Source of the DNA: Cytophagales bacterium
GTDB taxonomy: Bacteria > Bacteroidota > Bacteroidia > Cytophagales > Cyclobacteriaceae
NCBI GenBank assembly: GCA_025359125.1
Contig: JANYHI010000071.1
Span: 1 to 41,983, forward strand
Direction: 5' to 3'
Length of the DNA: 41,983 nucleotides
Under the pieces are notes generated by a model. That model was not told the DNA's origin. It saw only the letters and a list, made by a program, of their open reading frames with translations, and made no database searches. Below are positions 1-9,403 of the stretch, in pieces. The translations under genes were made by a program, and so were the position numbers. The stretch's first letter is position 1; every line of letters starts with the position of its first letter.

Positions 1-1
1 A

Positions 2-3000
2 TTACATAATATCACTCACCGATATTGCACTCACTTGTTTTTGTTTAACCAGTTCATTGAACTTAGGTACTTTATCGTTCATTACTTTATTTAACTGATT
101 GAGTTGATCATCAATTTTATCTGTTACTTCTTTGTAAACAGCTTTCACTTGCTCAGTAGGTTTGTAATCGCTACCATCTACTTCTGAGCCAAGCGCACCC
201 AGTTTATTATTTAATCGAATCGGGTAGTTTAATGGGTCTTGGCCGCTTCTGTTTTTGGTTTGATATAAAGCCTCCTCTATTTTCTTCATATCATCTAAAA
301 TAGATTTAGCCATATCGTTTATCTCCTTCATCTCTTCTTTGCCCTTCATCGGTTCTGTTACTCGATTGATTTGCTCGCGTGCCGTTCTGATTTTTTTAAT
401 TGCCTTGTGCGTGTCACTTAATTTATCGCGTACAGCAAGAGAGAAATCAAATTGCGACTTGATGTCGGCTGTGGTTCCACTAGTGCGCGGATCTTTTAAA
501 ATTTCAAATTCAGTTTCCTGAGATTTTCCATTTACAGTCAACTTAGCTTTATAAATTCCCGGAACAGCCCTCGGGCCTGTAAGAGATGCCGCCCACATGA
601 TTATTCCATCGAAACCTTCTGCATCGGCATAGCGCATGTTCCAGTTAAATTTATTCATACCTGGTTTCAGAGTTAGCTGTTCTTCTTTCGCTTTTTTGTC
701 GGGCTTGGTGGCGAATTTTTTAATCAACTTTCCATCGCTTTCTAAAATCTCTAAAGTTGCAACCGCTTTGGTTGTGTCTTTAATAAAATAATGAATCATC
801 ACGCCACCGGGGTGGTTTATGCCTTCTGTTTTAGGTTGCCCTCTTCTTCCTGCTTGCCCGCCATTCATTCTATAGCTTGGCATTGGTTTATACAAATGCA
901 CATCACTTGTGGTAACTGCATCGTTCAACTGATGCAATGGAGTTAAGTCATCGATCAACCAAAAACTTCTTCCTTGTGTAGCGGCAATAAGGTTATCATT
1001 CTTGATGGCTAAATCATTGATGGGTACAATGGGCAAGTTCAGTTGAAAGGGTTTCCAGCTTGCGCCATCATCAAAAGAAATGTACATGCCAAACTCAGTG
1101 CCTGCATATAAAAGTCCCGGGCGTTTTAAATCAGCTCTTACAACTCTTGTAAAATGGGTTGGGTCGATTCCGTCAGTAATCTTTGTCCAGTTTTTTCCGT
1201 AATCTTTTGTTTTGAAAAGATACGGTCTGTAGTCGCCCAACTTATAGCTGGTGGCTGCCACATACGCACCGCCTTTTGTAAACGGATCGAATTCTATACT
1301 GTTGAACATGCTCCAATCGGGTAATCCTGCAACGGAAAGTTTTTCCCAATTCTTTCCGCCATCTTTTGTGATATGGAGCAATCCATCGTCTGAACCTGAG
1401 ATGATCAAGTCTTTTTCATACGGAGATTCAGCTGCTGCGAAGATGGTGCAATAATATTCTACAGATGTATTGTCTTTTGTAATGGGTCCACCCGATGATC
1501 CCAACTTAGAAGGATCATTTCTGGTAAGATCAGGGCTGGCTAGCTCCCAACTCTCGCCTGCATTATAACTCACATGTAAATTTTGAGAGGCTGCGTATAA
1601 TTTTTTAGGATTATGTGGAGAAAAGAAAATAGGGAAGTTCCATTGAAAGCGATACTTCGCTCCTTCGGCACCATGCCCCATGGGGTTATCTGGCCACGCA
1701 TTGATGCCGCGCTCTTCTCCTGTGCGGTGATTTTTTCTGGTTAGTAATCCATCATAACTTCCACCAAATACTACATCATTATCAGTAGGGTCAACAGCAA
1801 TGTGTCCACTTTCGCCACCAGCAGTGGGCTCCCAATCACGCTCACCAATAGAAAATCCATCGGTGCGATGTGCAATGCGCTGAGTAGAATTATCTTGTTG
1901 TGCTCCATAAATCCGATAAGGAAAATGATTGTCGGTAGTAACTCTATAATATTGTGCAGTGGGTTGGTTCATATACGTGGTCCAGTTTTCGCCAGCATCA
2001 AAAGAAATTTGAGCACCGCCATCATCGGCAATAATCATCCGCTGATTATCTTCGGGTGCAATCCATAGATCATGATGATCGCCATGAGGGGCGTTGTAAC
2101 TCTGAAAAGTTTTACCTCCATCTTTTGAGCGGTGGTAGGAAACATTCATCACATACACCATGTCTTCATCTTTGGTATCGGCATAAATTTTTGTATAGTA
2201 CCATGCCCGCTGACGAAGATTTCTATCGTCATTCATTTTTTTCCAAGTTAGTCCTGCATCATCTGAACGATAAACACCTCCATTATCATTTTCAATAATA
2301 GCGTAAACGCGATTAGAGTTTACAGGTGAAACAGTAACGCCCGAAATTCCCCAAGCACCTTTTGGTAATCCTTCATTTGTAGAAATATTTTTCCATGTTT
2401 CACCGCCATCTGTGCTTTTATAAATAGCAGAGCCTGCACCACCACTTTCTAAACTATAAGGAGTTCTTTTGATTTTCCAGGTGGATGCATATAAAATGCG
2501 AGCATTGTTAGGATCCATGCAAAGATCAACAACTCCCGCTTCGGCATTTACAAACAATATGCGCTTCCAATTTTTGCCTCCGTCTTCGCTTTTGTAAACA
2601 CCGCGCTCTTCAGAAGGCTTAAATAGATCGCCCATTACAGCCGCATAAACCAAATCTGGATTTTTAGGATGAGTGCGAATGCGCGGAATATGTTTAGAAT
2701 CTTTTAGTCCTATGAACGTCCAGGTTTTGCCGGCATCAGTAGATTTCCACATGCCGTGGCCATACGAAACATTTCCCCTTACCGTGCTTTCGCCTTGGCC
2801 AACATAAATCACATTATTATCCCACTCACTTACCGCTACCGAGCCAATCGAACTACCAAAGAAACCATCTGAAATATTTGTCCAGGTATTTCCGGCATCA
2901 CTCGTTTTCCAAACGCCACCACCGGTAGCGCCCATGTAAAATAAATTTGGTTTGCCCGGTACACCCGTTACAGTAGCCGATCGGCCACCTCTATACGGGC

Positions 3001-3139
3001 CAATGCTTCGCCACTCTAAGCCATTGTATAATTTTTCATCGAAAGATAAATTAGCTTTAGTTGCTTTTGAATCTTTCTTTTGCGCAATCGCTACCGTTAC
3101 TAACACAAGTAAAAATAAAAGCGAGTAAATCTTTTGCAT
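2..3139 (-). CDS. Secreted BNR/Asp-box (sortilin-like) beta-propeller protein
   Basis: This 1045-residue protein begins with a signal peptide (MQKIYSLLFLLVLVTVAIAQ) and is probably exported. About eleven Asp-box motifs of the form S/T-x-D-x-G-x-T/N-W are visible between residues ~80 and ~700, for example SDAGNTWTNI, STDGGETWKNI and TKDGGKNWEKL. Such repeats build the blades of sialidase- and Vps10/sortilin-type propellers. Around residues 780-870 there is an Ig-like segment ending PGIYKAKLTVNGK, followed by a charged helical C-terminus. No catalytic signature of a true sialidase was recognised, so an enzymatic role is not claimed; glycan or protein binding, or an inactive hydrolase fold, are equally possible. 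The gene is complete, its stop codon lying at the left edge of the window, and it is divergent from the MFS gene. Confidence 0.88.
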   Translation of the reverse strand: MQKIYSLLFLLVLVTVAIAQKKDSKATKANLSFDEKLYNGLEWRSIGPYRGGRSATVTGVPGKPNLFYMGATGGGVWKTSDAGNTWTNISDGFFGSSIGSVAVSEWDNNVIYVGQGESTVRGNVSYGHGMWKSTDAGKTWTFIGLKDSKHIPRIRTHPKNPDLVYAAVMGDLFKPSEERGVYKSEDGGKNWKRILFVNAEAGVVDLCMDPNNARILYASTWKIKRTPYSLESGGAGSAIYKSTDGGETWKNISTNEGLPKGAWGISGVTVSPVNSNRVYAIIENDNGGVYRSDDAGLTWKKMNDDRNLRQRAWYYTKIYADTKDEDMVYVMNVSYHRSKDGGKTFQSYNAPHGDHHDLWIAPEDNQRMIIADDGGAQISFDAGENWTTYMNQPTAQYYRVTTDNHFPYRIYGAQQDNSTQRIAHRTDGFSIGERDWEPTAGGESGHIAVDPTDNDVVFGGSYDGLLTRKNHRTGEERGINAWPDNPMGHGAEGAKYRFQWNFPIFFSPHNPKKLYAASQNLHVSYNAGESWELASPDLTRNDPSKLGSSGGPITKDNTSVEYYCTIFAAAESPYEKDLIISGSDDGLLHITKDGGKNWEKLSVAGLPDWSMFNSIEFDPFTKGGAYVAATSYKLGDYRPYLFKTKDYGKNWTKITDGIDPTHFTRVVRADLKRPGLLYAGTEFGMYISFDDGASWKPFQLNLPIVPINDLAIKNDNLIAATQGRSFWLIDDLTPLHQLNDAVTTSDVHLYKPMPSYRMNGGQAGRRGQPKTEGINHPGGVMIHYFIKDTTKAVATLEILESDGKLIKKFATKPDKKAKEEQLTLKPGMNKFNWNMRYADAEGFDGIIMWAASLTGPRAVPGIYKAKLTVNGKSQETEFEILKDPRTSGTTADIKSQFDFSLAVRDKLSDTHKAIKKIRTAREQINRVTEPMKGKEEMKEINDMAKSILDDMKKIEEALYQTKNRSGQDPLNYPIRLNNKLGALGSEVDGSDYKPTEQVKAVYKEVTDKIDDQLNQLNKVMNDKVPKFNELVKQKQVSAISVSDIM

Positions 3140-3228
3140 AACTATGAGTTTAGAATTTCTAAGTTCGATATTAAATTAAAACGAGGAAACGTTACGATCT
3201 TTTTTATAAATGGCAAATACTAGTTGGA

Positions 3229-3262
3229 TTTGGAATGAATATGCCCTAAACTCACAACTTTG
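3229..3262 (+). promoter_or_regulatory. Candidate Bacteroidota promoter of MFS gene
   Basis: TTTG at 3229-3232 and CAACTTTG at 3255-3262 are 22 bases apart. They resemble the -33 TTTG and -7 TAnnTTTG elements of Bacteroidota promoters, with one mismatch in the -7 element. The ATG at 3275 follows 12 bases later. Confidence 0.4.
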
Positions 3263-3274
3263 AGGAAATTTTCT

Positions 3275-4516
3275 ATGGAAGATAAAAGCTTAAAACCTTT
3301 ATGGAGTGTGCCCGTGATTGTGGCCGCGCTCGGTTACTTTGTAGATATCTACGACTTACTGCTTTTTAGCATTGTTAGGCGCACAAGTTTAAGTTCTATT
3401 GGTGTGCCCGATGATCAATTGCTAACGCAGGGCGAATTTGTTCTTCAAAGCCAAATGATTGGGTTGTTGATTGGTGGTATCATTTGGGGTGTTATGGGTG
3501 ATAAGAAAGGCAGGCTATCCGTTTTATTCGGATCGATTTTGCTTTATTCAGTAGCAAATATTGCAAATGGATTAGTTACTACAGTTAATCAATACGCATT
3601 ACTCAGATTTATTGGAGGCATTGGTTTAGCCGGAGAGTTAGGTGCCGGAATCACGTTGGTATCAGAAGTATTGCCAACACGCTTGCGCGGATATGGAACT
3701 ACTTTAGTGGCTACTGTTGGATTGATGGGCGCGGTGCTGGCCAACTTTGTTGCTAAGAAATTTGATTGGCAGATTGCCTACTTTATTGGCGGAGGTTTAG
3801 GCATTGCGTTGTTGATTGCCCGAGTTAGCATTTTTGAATCTGGCATGTTTTTAAAACTAAAAGAACAAACCGTGCAGCGAGGAAATTTCTTTCAGCTTTT
3901 TTCGAATGCAGAAAGATTTAAAAAATTTGTGGGTAGCATTTTTATCGGATTGCCGATTTGGTTTGTGATTGGGATCTTGATTACTTTTTCTCCTGAATTT
4001 GCGAAAGCGTTACACATTGATGGCACCATTGCTGCAGGCGATGCAGTTATGTACAGTTATATCGGGTTAGCAGTTGGTGATTTGGTGAGCGGGTTCATTA
4101 GTCAGGCACTTCAATCTAGAAAAAAGGTGGTGTTGCTGTATGTAATCATTACAAGTGGAATGATTTTGCTGTACTTATTCACCCCGGGGAGGTCAGCAGA
4201 TTATTTTTATATCACGTGTTTTTTGTTGGGTGTTAGCATTGGCTATTGGGCTTTGTTTGTTACGATGGCTGCAGAGCAGTTTGGAACAAACCTTCGATCG
4301 ACAGTAGCCACTTCGGCTCCTAATTTTATTCGCGGAATGGTGGTGCCTTTGACACTTGGGTTTCGATTTATTAGGGGCCAATTGGGAGGCGATGAATCTG
4401 CTATTATTTACGGAGCGCTTATTGTAGGTGCCATTACAATAGTGATTGCGCTGCTGTCTTTAAGGTTGGTAGCTGAAACATTTTCGCGAGATATGAACTT
4501 TGTTGAAAGAGATTAG
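3275..4516 (+). CDS. MFS transporter
   Basis: This is a 413-residue integral membrane protein of the major facilitator superfamily with about 12 hydrophobic segments. The loop between helices 2 and 3 carries the family signature GDKKGR, and the N-terminal half has the glycine-rich helices usual for this fold (GGIGLAGELGAGITL). The substrate cannot be read from the sequence. The ATG at 3275 was preferred over an in-frame TTG at 3260, because the TTG lies inside a TAnnTTTG-like promoter element (CAACTTTG, 3255-3262). It is transcribed alone, divergently from the BNR protein, and no terminator is visible after its stop. Confidence 0.9.
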   Translation: MEDKSLKPLWSVPVIVAALGYFVDIYDLLLFSIVRRTSLSSIGVPDDQLLTQGEFVLQSQMIGLLIGGIIWGVMGDKKGRLSVLFGSILLYSVANIANGLVTTVNQYALLRFIGGIGLAGELGAGITLVSEVLPTRLRGYGTTLVATVGLMGAVLANFVAKKFDWQIAYFIGGGLGIALLIARVSIFESGMFLKLKEQTVQRGNFFQLFSNAERFKKFVGSIFIGLPIWFVIGILITFSPEFAKALHIDGTIAAGDAVMYSYIGLAVGDLVSGFISQALQSRKKVVLLYVIITSGMILLYLFTPGRSADYFYITCFLLGVSIGYWALFVTMAAEQFGTNLRSTVATSAPNFIRGMVVPLTLGFRFIRGQLGGDESAIIYGALIVGAITIVIALLSLRLVAETFSRDMNFVERD

Positions 4517-4634
4517 TTTTCTTAATTTCTCAGTGTATTTTTTATTTTCCCACCTTATAAACTTACAAGCAGGGTTTTGGCAAACTTATTATATGTATTT
4601 TTATTAAGCTAAAAATTACCTGCCGTAAATCTAC

Positions 4635-6722
4635 ATGAGAGTTTATGTACTCTTTTTAATATTATTCGTTCCAATGGTCGCATTAAGTCAGAATAAGCGA
4701 CTGATTGATAGTTTGCGCCAGCGGCTAATAATTACTCCAGAAAAAGAACATTTTGAATTACTTAATACAATTGGGTGGGAGTATCGATCTTCTTTACCCG
4801 ATAGCACAATATATTATTCGCAAAAAGCAATTGACCTAGCAAAAAAATTTAACCTGAAGGTAAGCATGGCCCACGCACTCAATTTTATTGGAGTAGGGTA
4901 TAATTATCAAGGCGATTTTAAAAAATCTTATGATTACTGCCAACAAGCCAAAAAATTGGCAGAGGCAGAAGGAGACTCGATTGAAATAGGTTACTCAAAT
5001 AATAATATTGGTAGACTTCTATTTGAGCAAGGGATTATCGCCCAATCTTTCCCTTACTTTCTTAATGGCTTAAAAATATTTGAGAAACTTCACAATGAAA
5101 CCGGTGTTGCCTATGCCAAGCAAAGTCTGGCAAATCTTTATCAGTTACAGAAAAACTATAAAAAAGCCGAGCAGTTTCACAAAGAGGCATTGAACTTGCG
5201 CATCAGCCTAAAAAAGCCAAGAGATATTGCAGTGGCGTATTCTCAGTTAGCCATTTTATATCAGGAAATAGATAATTTATCCGAGTCCAATAAATATCTA
5301 TTGAGATCAGATTCTGTGTGCCGCGTAATTCAGGATGATATTAACATGGCCAGAATAAAAATTTTGTTGGCCAAGAATTATTTGAAAGAAGGCAAACTGG
5401 ACGAGGCACAAAAAATTGGCGAGGCAGGTTTTAAAGTGATTGAACGAATTAATAATGTTCGATTATTGCCCGAAGGTTTTCTGATTAAGGGTAAAATTTA
5501 TTTTGCAAGAAAAAAATATGACCAAGCCAAGGCAGAGTTTTCATCGGCATTAAAAGCGGCTACCACCAGCAAACAATCTGTTTTACAAATGGAATCCTAC
5601 TATCAGTTGGCACAGATTTCAAAATTTATGAATTTGAAACAAGAAGAAATGAGTCACCTCAATCACTACTTGATTTTAAAGGACTCTGTTGAAGATATTG
5701 AATTAACCAGACAGGTTGAGCGTCTTCAATTTGAGCTGGAAATTCAAACGAAAGAGAGAGAAAATGAATTTCTAAAATTGCAGCAAGCTGGCACCGAATC
5801 GTTGATAGCCCGGCAGCGGCTCGGAAATATTCTGCTTTTAGTGATCGTTACTTTTCTAGTAATACTCGCTCTTATTATTTGGCAGGTTAGCAGCAGAAGA
5901 CGATTAGTGAATCATAAACTTGCCAACCAAAATCAGCAAATTATTCAACAAGGCGAGGAGATAATAAAGCAAAATGAAACTCTTCAAAAACGAAACATAC
6001 TACTCTCCGATTTGAATCATGAAAAAAATACATTGATGAGTATTGTAGCCCACGATTTAAAATCACCGCTCAATCGCATTTCCGGATTGGCATCATTAAT
6101 TAAGATGGAGGGCACTTTAACAGTGAAGCAGCAGGAATATGTTCAAATGGTTAAGGATGCTGTAAAATCAGGCTCGAGCTTAATTACCGATTTATTGGAT
6201 GTGAACGAAATAGAAGAGGGCGATAACAGTGCTGCAAATACAAGTTTTGATTTGGTCTTCTTGTTAAAAGAGCGTGTCAATCACTTCCTGTCTTATGCAG
6301 TTTTAAAAGGAATTAAGTTAGATTTTCGAAGCCCCGATAGCATTCCATTTGTTTCAGATTCATCTTACATAGATCGAATTTTAGAGAACTTGATTTCGAA
6401 CGCCATTAAATTTTCGAAAGGCGGAACGAGCATATTAGTAAGTGCCAAAAATGAAAATATGCGTGTGATTATTTCTGTAAAAGACCATGGCCCCGGATTT
6501 ACAGAAATGGATCAAAAGATGATGTACAAAAAGTTTAAAAGACTCAGTGCAAGACCTACGAGCTCGGAAAGTTCTAATGGATTGGGATTAGCCATAGTAA
6601 AAACATTAGTAGATCGCTTGGGCGGATCCATTCAACTAATCACCCAGGTGGGAGTGGGTAGCGAATTTATTGTTACACTTCCGATGGGAGCAGGCAATAC
6701 AAATGCAACACCGACAAAGTAG
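4635..6722 (+). CDS. TPR-containing hybrid-less sensor histidine kinase
   Basis: This 695-residue protein has a signal peptide (ends VALSQ near residue 19), a periplasmic tetratricopeptide-repeat region (residues ~40-370), one transmembrane helix near residues 397-418 (NILLLVIVTFLVILALIIW), a coiled coil and a cytoplasmic kinase. The H-box is VAHDLKSPLNR with His473 as predicted phospho-acceptor. The ATPase domain shows the N box (ENLISNAIKF), G1 (DHGPGF) and G2 (NGLGLAIV). There is no receiver domain and no response regulator gene nearby, so the partner must be encoded elsewhere. A similarly built paralog lies at 33919-35844. The TPRs presumably sense a protein or peptide in the periplasm; the ligand is unknown. 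Confidence 0.9.
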   Translation: MRVYVLFLILFVPMVALSQNKRLIDSLRQRLIITPEKEHFELLNTIGWEYRSSLPDSTIYYSQKAIDLAKKFNLKVSMAHALNFIGVGYNYQGDFKKSYDYCQQAKKLAEAEGDSIEIGYSNNNIGRLLFEQGIIAQSFPYFLNGLKIFEKLHNETGVAYAKQSLANLYQLQKNYKKAEQFHKEALNLRISLKKPRDIAVAYSQLAILYQEIDNLSESNKYLLRSDSVCRVIQDDINMARIKILLAKNYLKEGKLDEAQKIGEAGFKVIERINNVRLLPEGFLIKGKIYFARKKYDQAKAEFSSALKAATTSKQSVLQMESYYQLAQISKFMNLKQEEMSHLNHYLILKDSVEDIELTRQVERLQFELEIQTKERENEFLKLQQAGTESLIARQRLGNILLLVIVTFLVILALIIWQVSSRRRLVNHKLANQNQQIIQQGEEIIKQNETLQKRNILLSDLNHEKNTLMSIVAHDLKSPLNRISGLASLIKMEGTLTVKQQEYVQMVKDAVKSGSSLITDLLDVNEIEEGDNSAANTSFDLVFLLKERVNHFLSYAVLKGIKLDFRSPDSIPFVSDSSYIDRILENLISNAIKFSKGGTSILVSAKNENMRVIISVKDHGPGFTEMDQKMMYKKFKRLSARPTSSESSNGLGLAIVKTLVDRLGGSIQLITQVGVGSEFIVTLPMGAGNTNATPTK

Positions 6723-6761
6723 CAACTACAAAATAAAGAAAAGATCAATATAAGTTAGCTC

Positions 6762-7604
6762 CTACAACTTCAAGTAAACGCCAAATATAAAATTGGGTGA
6801 AGCCAAAATATTTCTGGCTGCAAGGGCTGTTCCCATAGAAGCAGAAACGCCAAACTTTTCTGTTGCTTGATAATTTAATTCCAGCGTAGGAGAAATATAT
6901 TCTGTGTTGTTACTGAAAATTCCGTTTTGTGTGGTAGTTACATCTCCATTGAATAAAGAGTTTACGGTATTCACTTTAAGAATTGGAATGAATTTATTTA
7001 ATGTAAATCCAATCTCTGCACCAAATCGCACTTCGCTTGAAAACCCCTTTGTACGATTATTGAACGCTCCGTAAACTGATACATAAAACTTTTTAGGGTA
7101 GAAGGAATGGCTGGCATCGATCCGCAACATCTGATTAAATTCTCCATCTCCGGTTTGCAAGGCACTTGTGTTATTGCTTCCATTGTTGCCTAATGGTAAA
7201 CCCAATAAAATGGTAGCACTTAACACGATAGGTTTATTTGTTATTAATCCGTACTTGAGAGCAATGTCGGTGTCTCCAAAAGAATTAAGTGCATCTCCTG
7301 ATTGGCGAATTCCGGATTGATTGTATTGCAATTCATTTTTCACAGCTCGCGCAAAAAACGGCATGTAAATAATTCCAGTCAACCGATCGGTAAATCCATA
7401 TTCCGCATAAAGGCTTGTTGAGAAATATCCGTAAGAAGGCGTGAGGTCAATAATATTTCCATTGCCATCAAAATACTTGGGAGATAGCAAATAAGATTGT
7501 GATAATTTGAAATAGCCTCTTCCTTTTGGTTGTGGCCATCCACCTCCGGCAAAAGAAGAAATAGAAACTAAAAGAACAATTGCGAATATGCTATACTTTT
7601 TCAT
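6762..7604 (-). CDS. Outer-membrane beta-barrel protein (Phenol_MetA_deg/transporter-like)
   Basis: This 280-residue protein has a signal peptide (MKKYSIFAIVLLVSISSFAG) followed by alternating-hydrophobicity strands, such as SLYAEYGFTDRLTGIIYMPF and DTDIALKYGL. These are typical of the small outer-membrane barrels annotated as transporter or phenol-degradation MetA-like proteins. The C-terminus (FIFGVYLKL) ends as a barrel strand. The gene starts 9 bases after the stop of the DM13 lipoprotein, so the two are almost certainly co-transcribed. What the barrel carries or binds is not visible. The family call rests on overall pattern, not on a catalytic motif. Confidence 0.72.
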   Translation of the reverse strand: MKKYSIFAIVLLVSISSFAGGGWPQPKGRGYFKLSQSYLLSPKYFDGNGNIIDLTPSYGYFSTSLYAEYGFTDRLTGIIYMPFFARAVKNELQYNQSGIRQSGDALNSFGDTDIALKYGLITNKPIVLSATILLGLPLGNNGSNNTSALQTGDGEFNQMLRIDASHSFYPKKFYVSVYGAFNNRTKGFSSEVRFGAEIGFTLNKFIPILKVNTVNSLFNGDVTTTQNGIFSNNTEYISPTLELNYQATEKFGVSASMGTALAARNILASPNFIFGVYLKL

Positions 7605-7613
7605 TTCTACGTT

Positions 7614-8585
7614 TTATGGTTTAAGTTCTGCAAATCCAAAAATTACTCCTGCCGGCTTGCACAAAATAACAACATATTTGTATTGGTTTAATGTAACTCC
7701 CGCGGCACTATAAGATTTGGTTCCTGTTGGCGTCCATTGACCCAACTCAAGACCAGCCGATTTAACCGTGCTGCCCGAAGTAGAATTGGCCAAATAGATG
7801 TAAGTACCCAATGCTACGCTAGCGGAAAAATCTGGGCTTAATTGTATCGCAAGATTATTACCCGATTCAGTTGCAGTTACAGATCCTGAAGCGGAGTAAC
7901 CACCTGCCGATTGAAAGATTCCCACGCGCTGCCCTGCTACTGTGCCAATATTAAATTTTATTGAATTACTTTTTACACCTTCCGATTTAGAATGAATTTC
8001 TACAGTGCCATTGGTAAGCGCTGTTACTAAACCGGTTGAAGAGACGGTTGCAAAATTTGGATTTTCTGTAAACCACTCGATCGCCTTTCCACTCAATTCG
8101 GTGCCTCCAATATTTTTTACACTGGCTGTCAGTTGAACAGTTTCGTTAATAGCTAAACTTGTTTTTGGCGGTGTGGCAATAATTACACTGGCCACTGCAT
8201 TGGGATTAGAAACAACTGTTAGATTAATAGAAATATTTACTTCGCCTATGCTGCCTCCTATAAAAGTTGTTCCGGCAGCCAAAGCTGTTATTTCGTTGCT
8301 AGAAATAGATGCAACCAAGGGTACTGCAATAGTCCAATTAATGTTAGCAGTTGTTTTTACACCAAACTGATTAAAATATTCTGTTGTAATCAAAAATTTC
8401 TCTCCTACCAATAAGCTTAAGAAGCCCATTTTACCCTTTGGCAAAAGGTTTCCATTCGAATCCATGATGTTAAGCTTGCCCGACTGAAGTAGATTAATCA
8501 CGGCCGGCCTTACTGCATCGTCTCTTTTATCCACCTCAATACAAGAAATGCAGATGAATAATAAAATTGTTATGAATGCTTTCAT
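7614..8585 (-). CDS. Lipoprotein with bacterial Ig-like (BIG2) and C-terminal DM13 domains
   Basis: This is a 323-residue predicted lipoprotein; the signal peptide ends in a lipobox-like ICISC with Cys15 as the lipidation site. The middle (~residues 120-220) resembles a BIG2 Ig-like domain, with the typical NETVQLTASVKN and VSSTGLVTALTNGTVEI strings. Residues ~220-323 match the DM13 pattern: a start like GIFQSAGGYSASGSV, a central PDFS...LGTYIYLANS, and the closing YKYVVILCKPAGVIFGFAEL with its conserved cysteine. DM13 is a domain proposed to act in electron transfer or redox chemistry at the cell surface. It is first in a two-gene operon with the downstream barrel. The DM13 call is from pattern recognition and no profile search was run. 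Confidence 0.75.
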   Translation of the reverse strand: MKAFITILLFICISCIEVDKRDDAVRPAVINLLQSGKLNIMDSNGNLLPKGKMGFLSLLVGEKFLITTEYFNQFGVKTTANINWTIAVPLVASISSNEITALAAGTTFIGGSIGEVNISINLTVVSNPNAVASVIIATPPKTSLAINETVQLTASVKNIGGTELSGKAIEWFTENPNFATVSSTGLVTALTNGTVEIHSKSEGVKSNSIKFNIGTVAGQRVGIFQSAGGYSASGSVTATESGNNLAIQLSPDFSASVALGTYIYLANSTSGSTVKSAGLELGQWTPTGTKSYSAAGVTLNQYKYVVILCKPAGVIFGFAELKP

Positions 8586-8787
8586 GATTATTAAAGGTGC
8601 TCAAAACAAAGTCAAGATGAAGTCGCGCCCACGACATTCAAATCAGTAGGTAAATCCTGACAATTAAAATTACCCAGTGAGGACACTATTTTGTACATAA
8701 GTATTTGATTTTCATTCGTCAAATTATGCCATGGGATTGCAGAATGTGCATTTAAATTCCTTCCTTAAGACCAGATTTTTAACTTAA

Positions 8788-8801
8788 ATTGCAAATGCAA
8801 T
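8788..8801. repeat. Short inverted repeat upstream of TerB-like gene
   Basis: ATTGCA-AA-TGCAAT is a perfect 6-base inverted repeat with a 2-base centre, 10 bases before the ATG at 8812. It could be a regulator site or chance. The rest of the 226-base gap (8586-8811) shows no gene or clear terminator. Confidence 0.25.
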
Positions 8802-8811
8802 CAATAGTAAC

Positions 8812-9243
8812 ATGAACCAACAATCCCAAAAGATTAAAGAAAGCTATTTCAATTTGTTAGCTATTTTTTTTGAACAGGAGAATGTGAATGGTTCGCACAT
8901 GCGCTGCATTCTAAAATGGGGCATTCAATTAGAAATTAGTCCTGAAGATGTGGATACCATTGGAAGAGGATTGAACTCTAAGTTTATATCTCCCACTTCT
9001 GAATTAGATAAGCTTGAATCGGTATACCATCTGGTTCAAATGATATACCTAGATCAATTAGTTGAAGATGCGGAACTGGAAGTGGCTTCCATTTTTGCGA
9101 CTCGCTTGGGCTTTAAGAAAAGTTTGGTGGGTGATCTTTTTAAATCTATTGCCACAGTTGAATTTGATCGCTCTTCGCCCGAAGATGTAAGAAAAGAGGT
9201 AATAGACTTCTTAAAAATTCATAATAGCCAAAGCGCTAACTAA
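8812..9243 (+). CDS. TerB-like helical protein
   Basis: This is a 143-residue soluble, wholly alpha-helical protein without signal peptide or membrane segment. The stretch around residues 66-110 (VYHLVQMIYLDQLVEDAELEVASIFATRLGF) has the acidic helix-turn pattern of the TerB/DjlA N-terminal fold, where D/E residues after a hydrophobic helix may bind metal. Function is unknown; TerB-fold proteins occur in tellurite-resistance and membrane-stress systems, but no ter genes are nearby. It stands alone, divergent from the DM13 operon. Confidence 0.65.
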   Translation: MNQQSQKIKESYFNLLAIFFEQENVNGSHMRCILKWGIQLEISPEDVDTIGRGLNSKFISPTSELDKLESVYHLVQMIYLDQLVEDAELEVASIFATRLGFKKSLVGDLFKSIATVEFDRSSPEDVRKEVIDFLKIHNSQSAN

Positions 9244-9403
9244 TTTTTTTGTAGCTCGTCATTTGGATAGGTGCTGTTTACCTTGAAGAAAGGCACAATA
9301 CCCAATTTAAGTTTATACTTTACCGATGTAGGTTTTGGTTCCTTTTTTAGAGAATTGGAAAACGGCAATGCTCCATTTTTGTATCAGACAAACGAGGAAA
9401 ATT

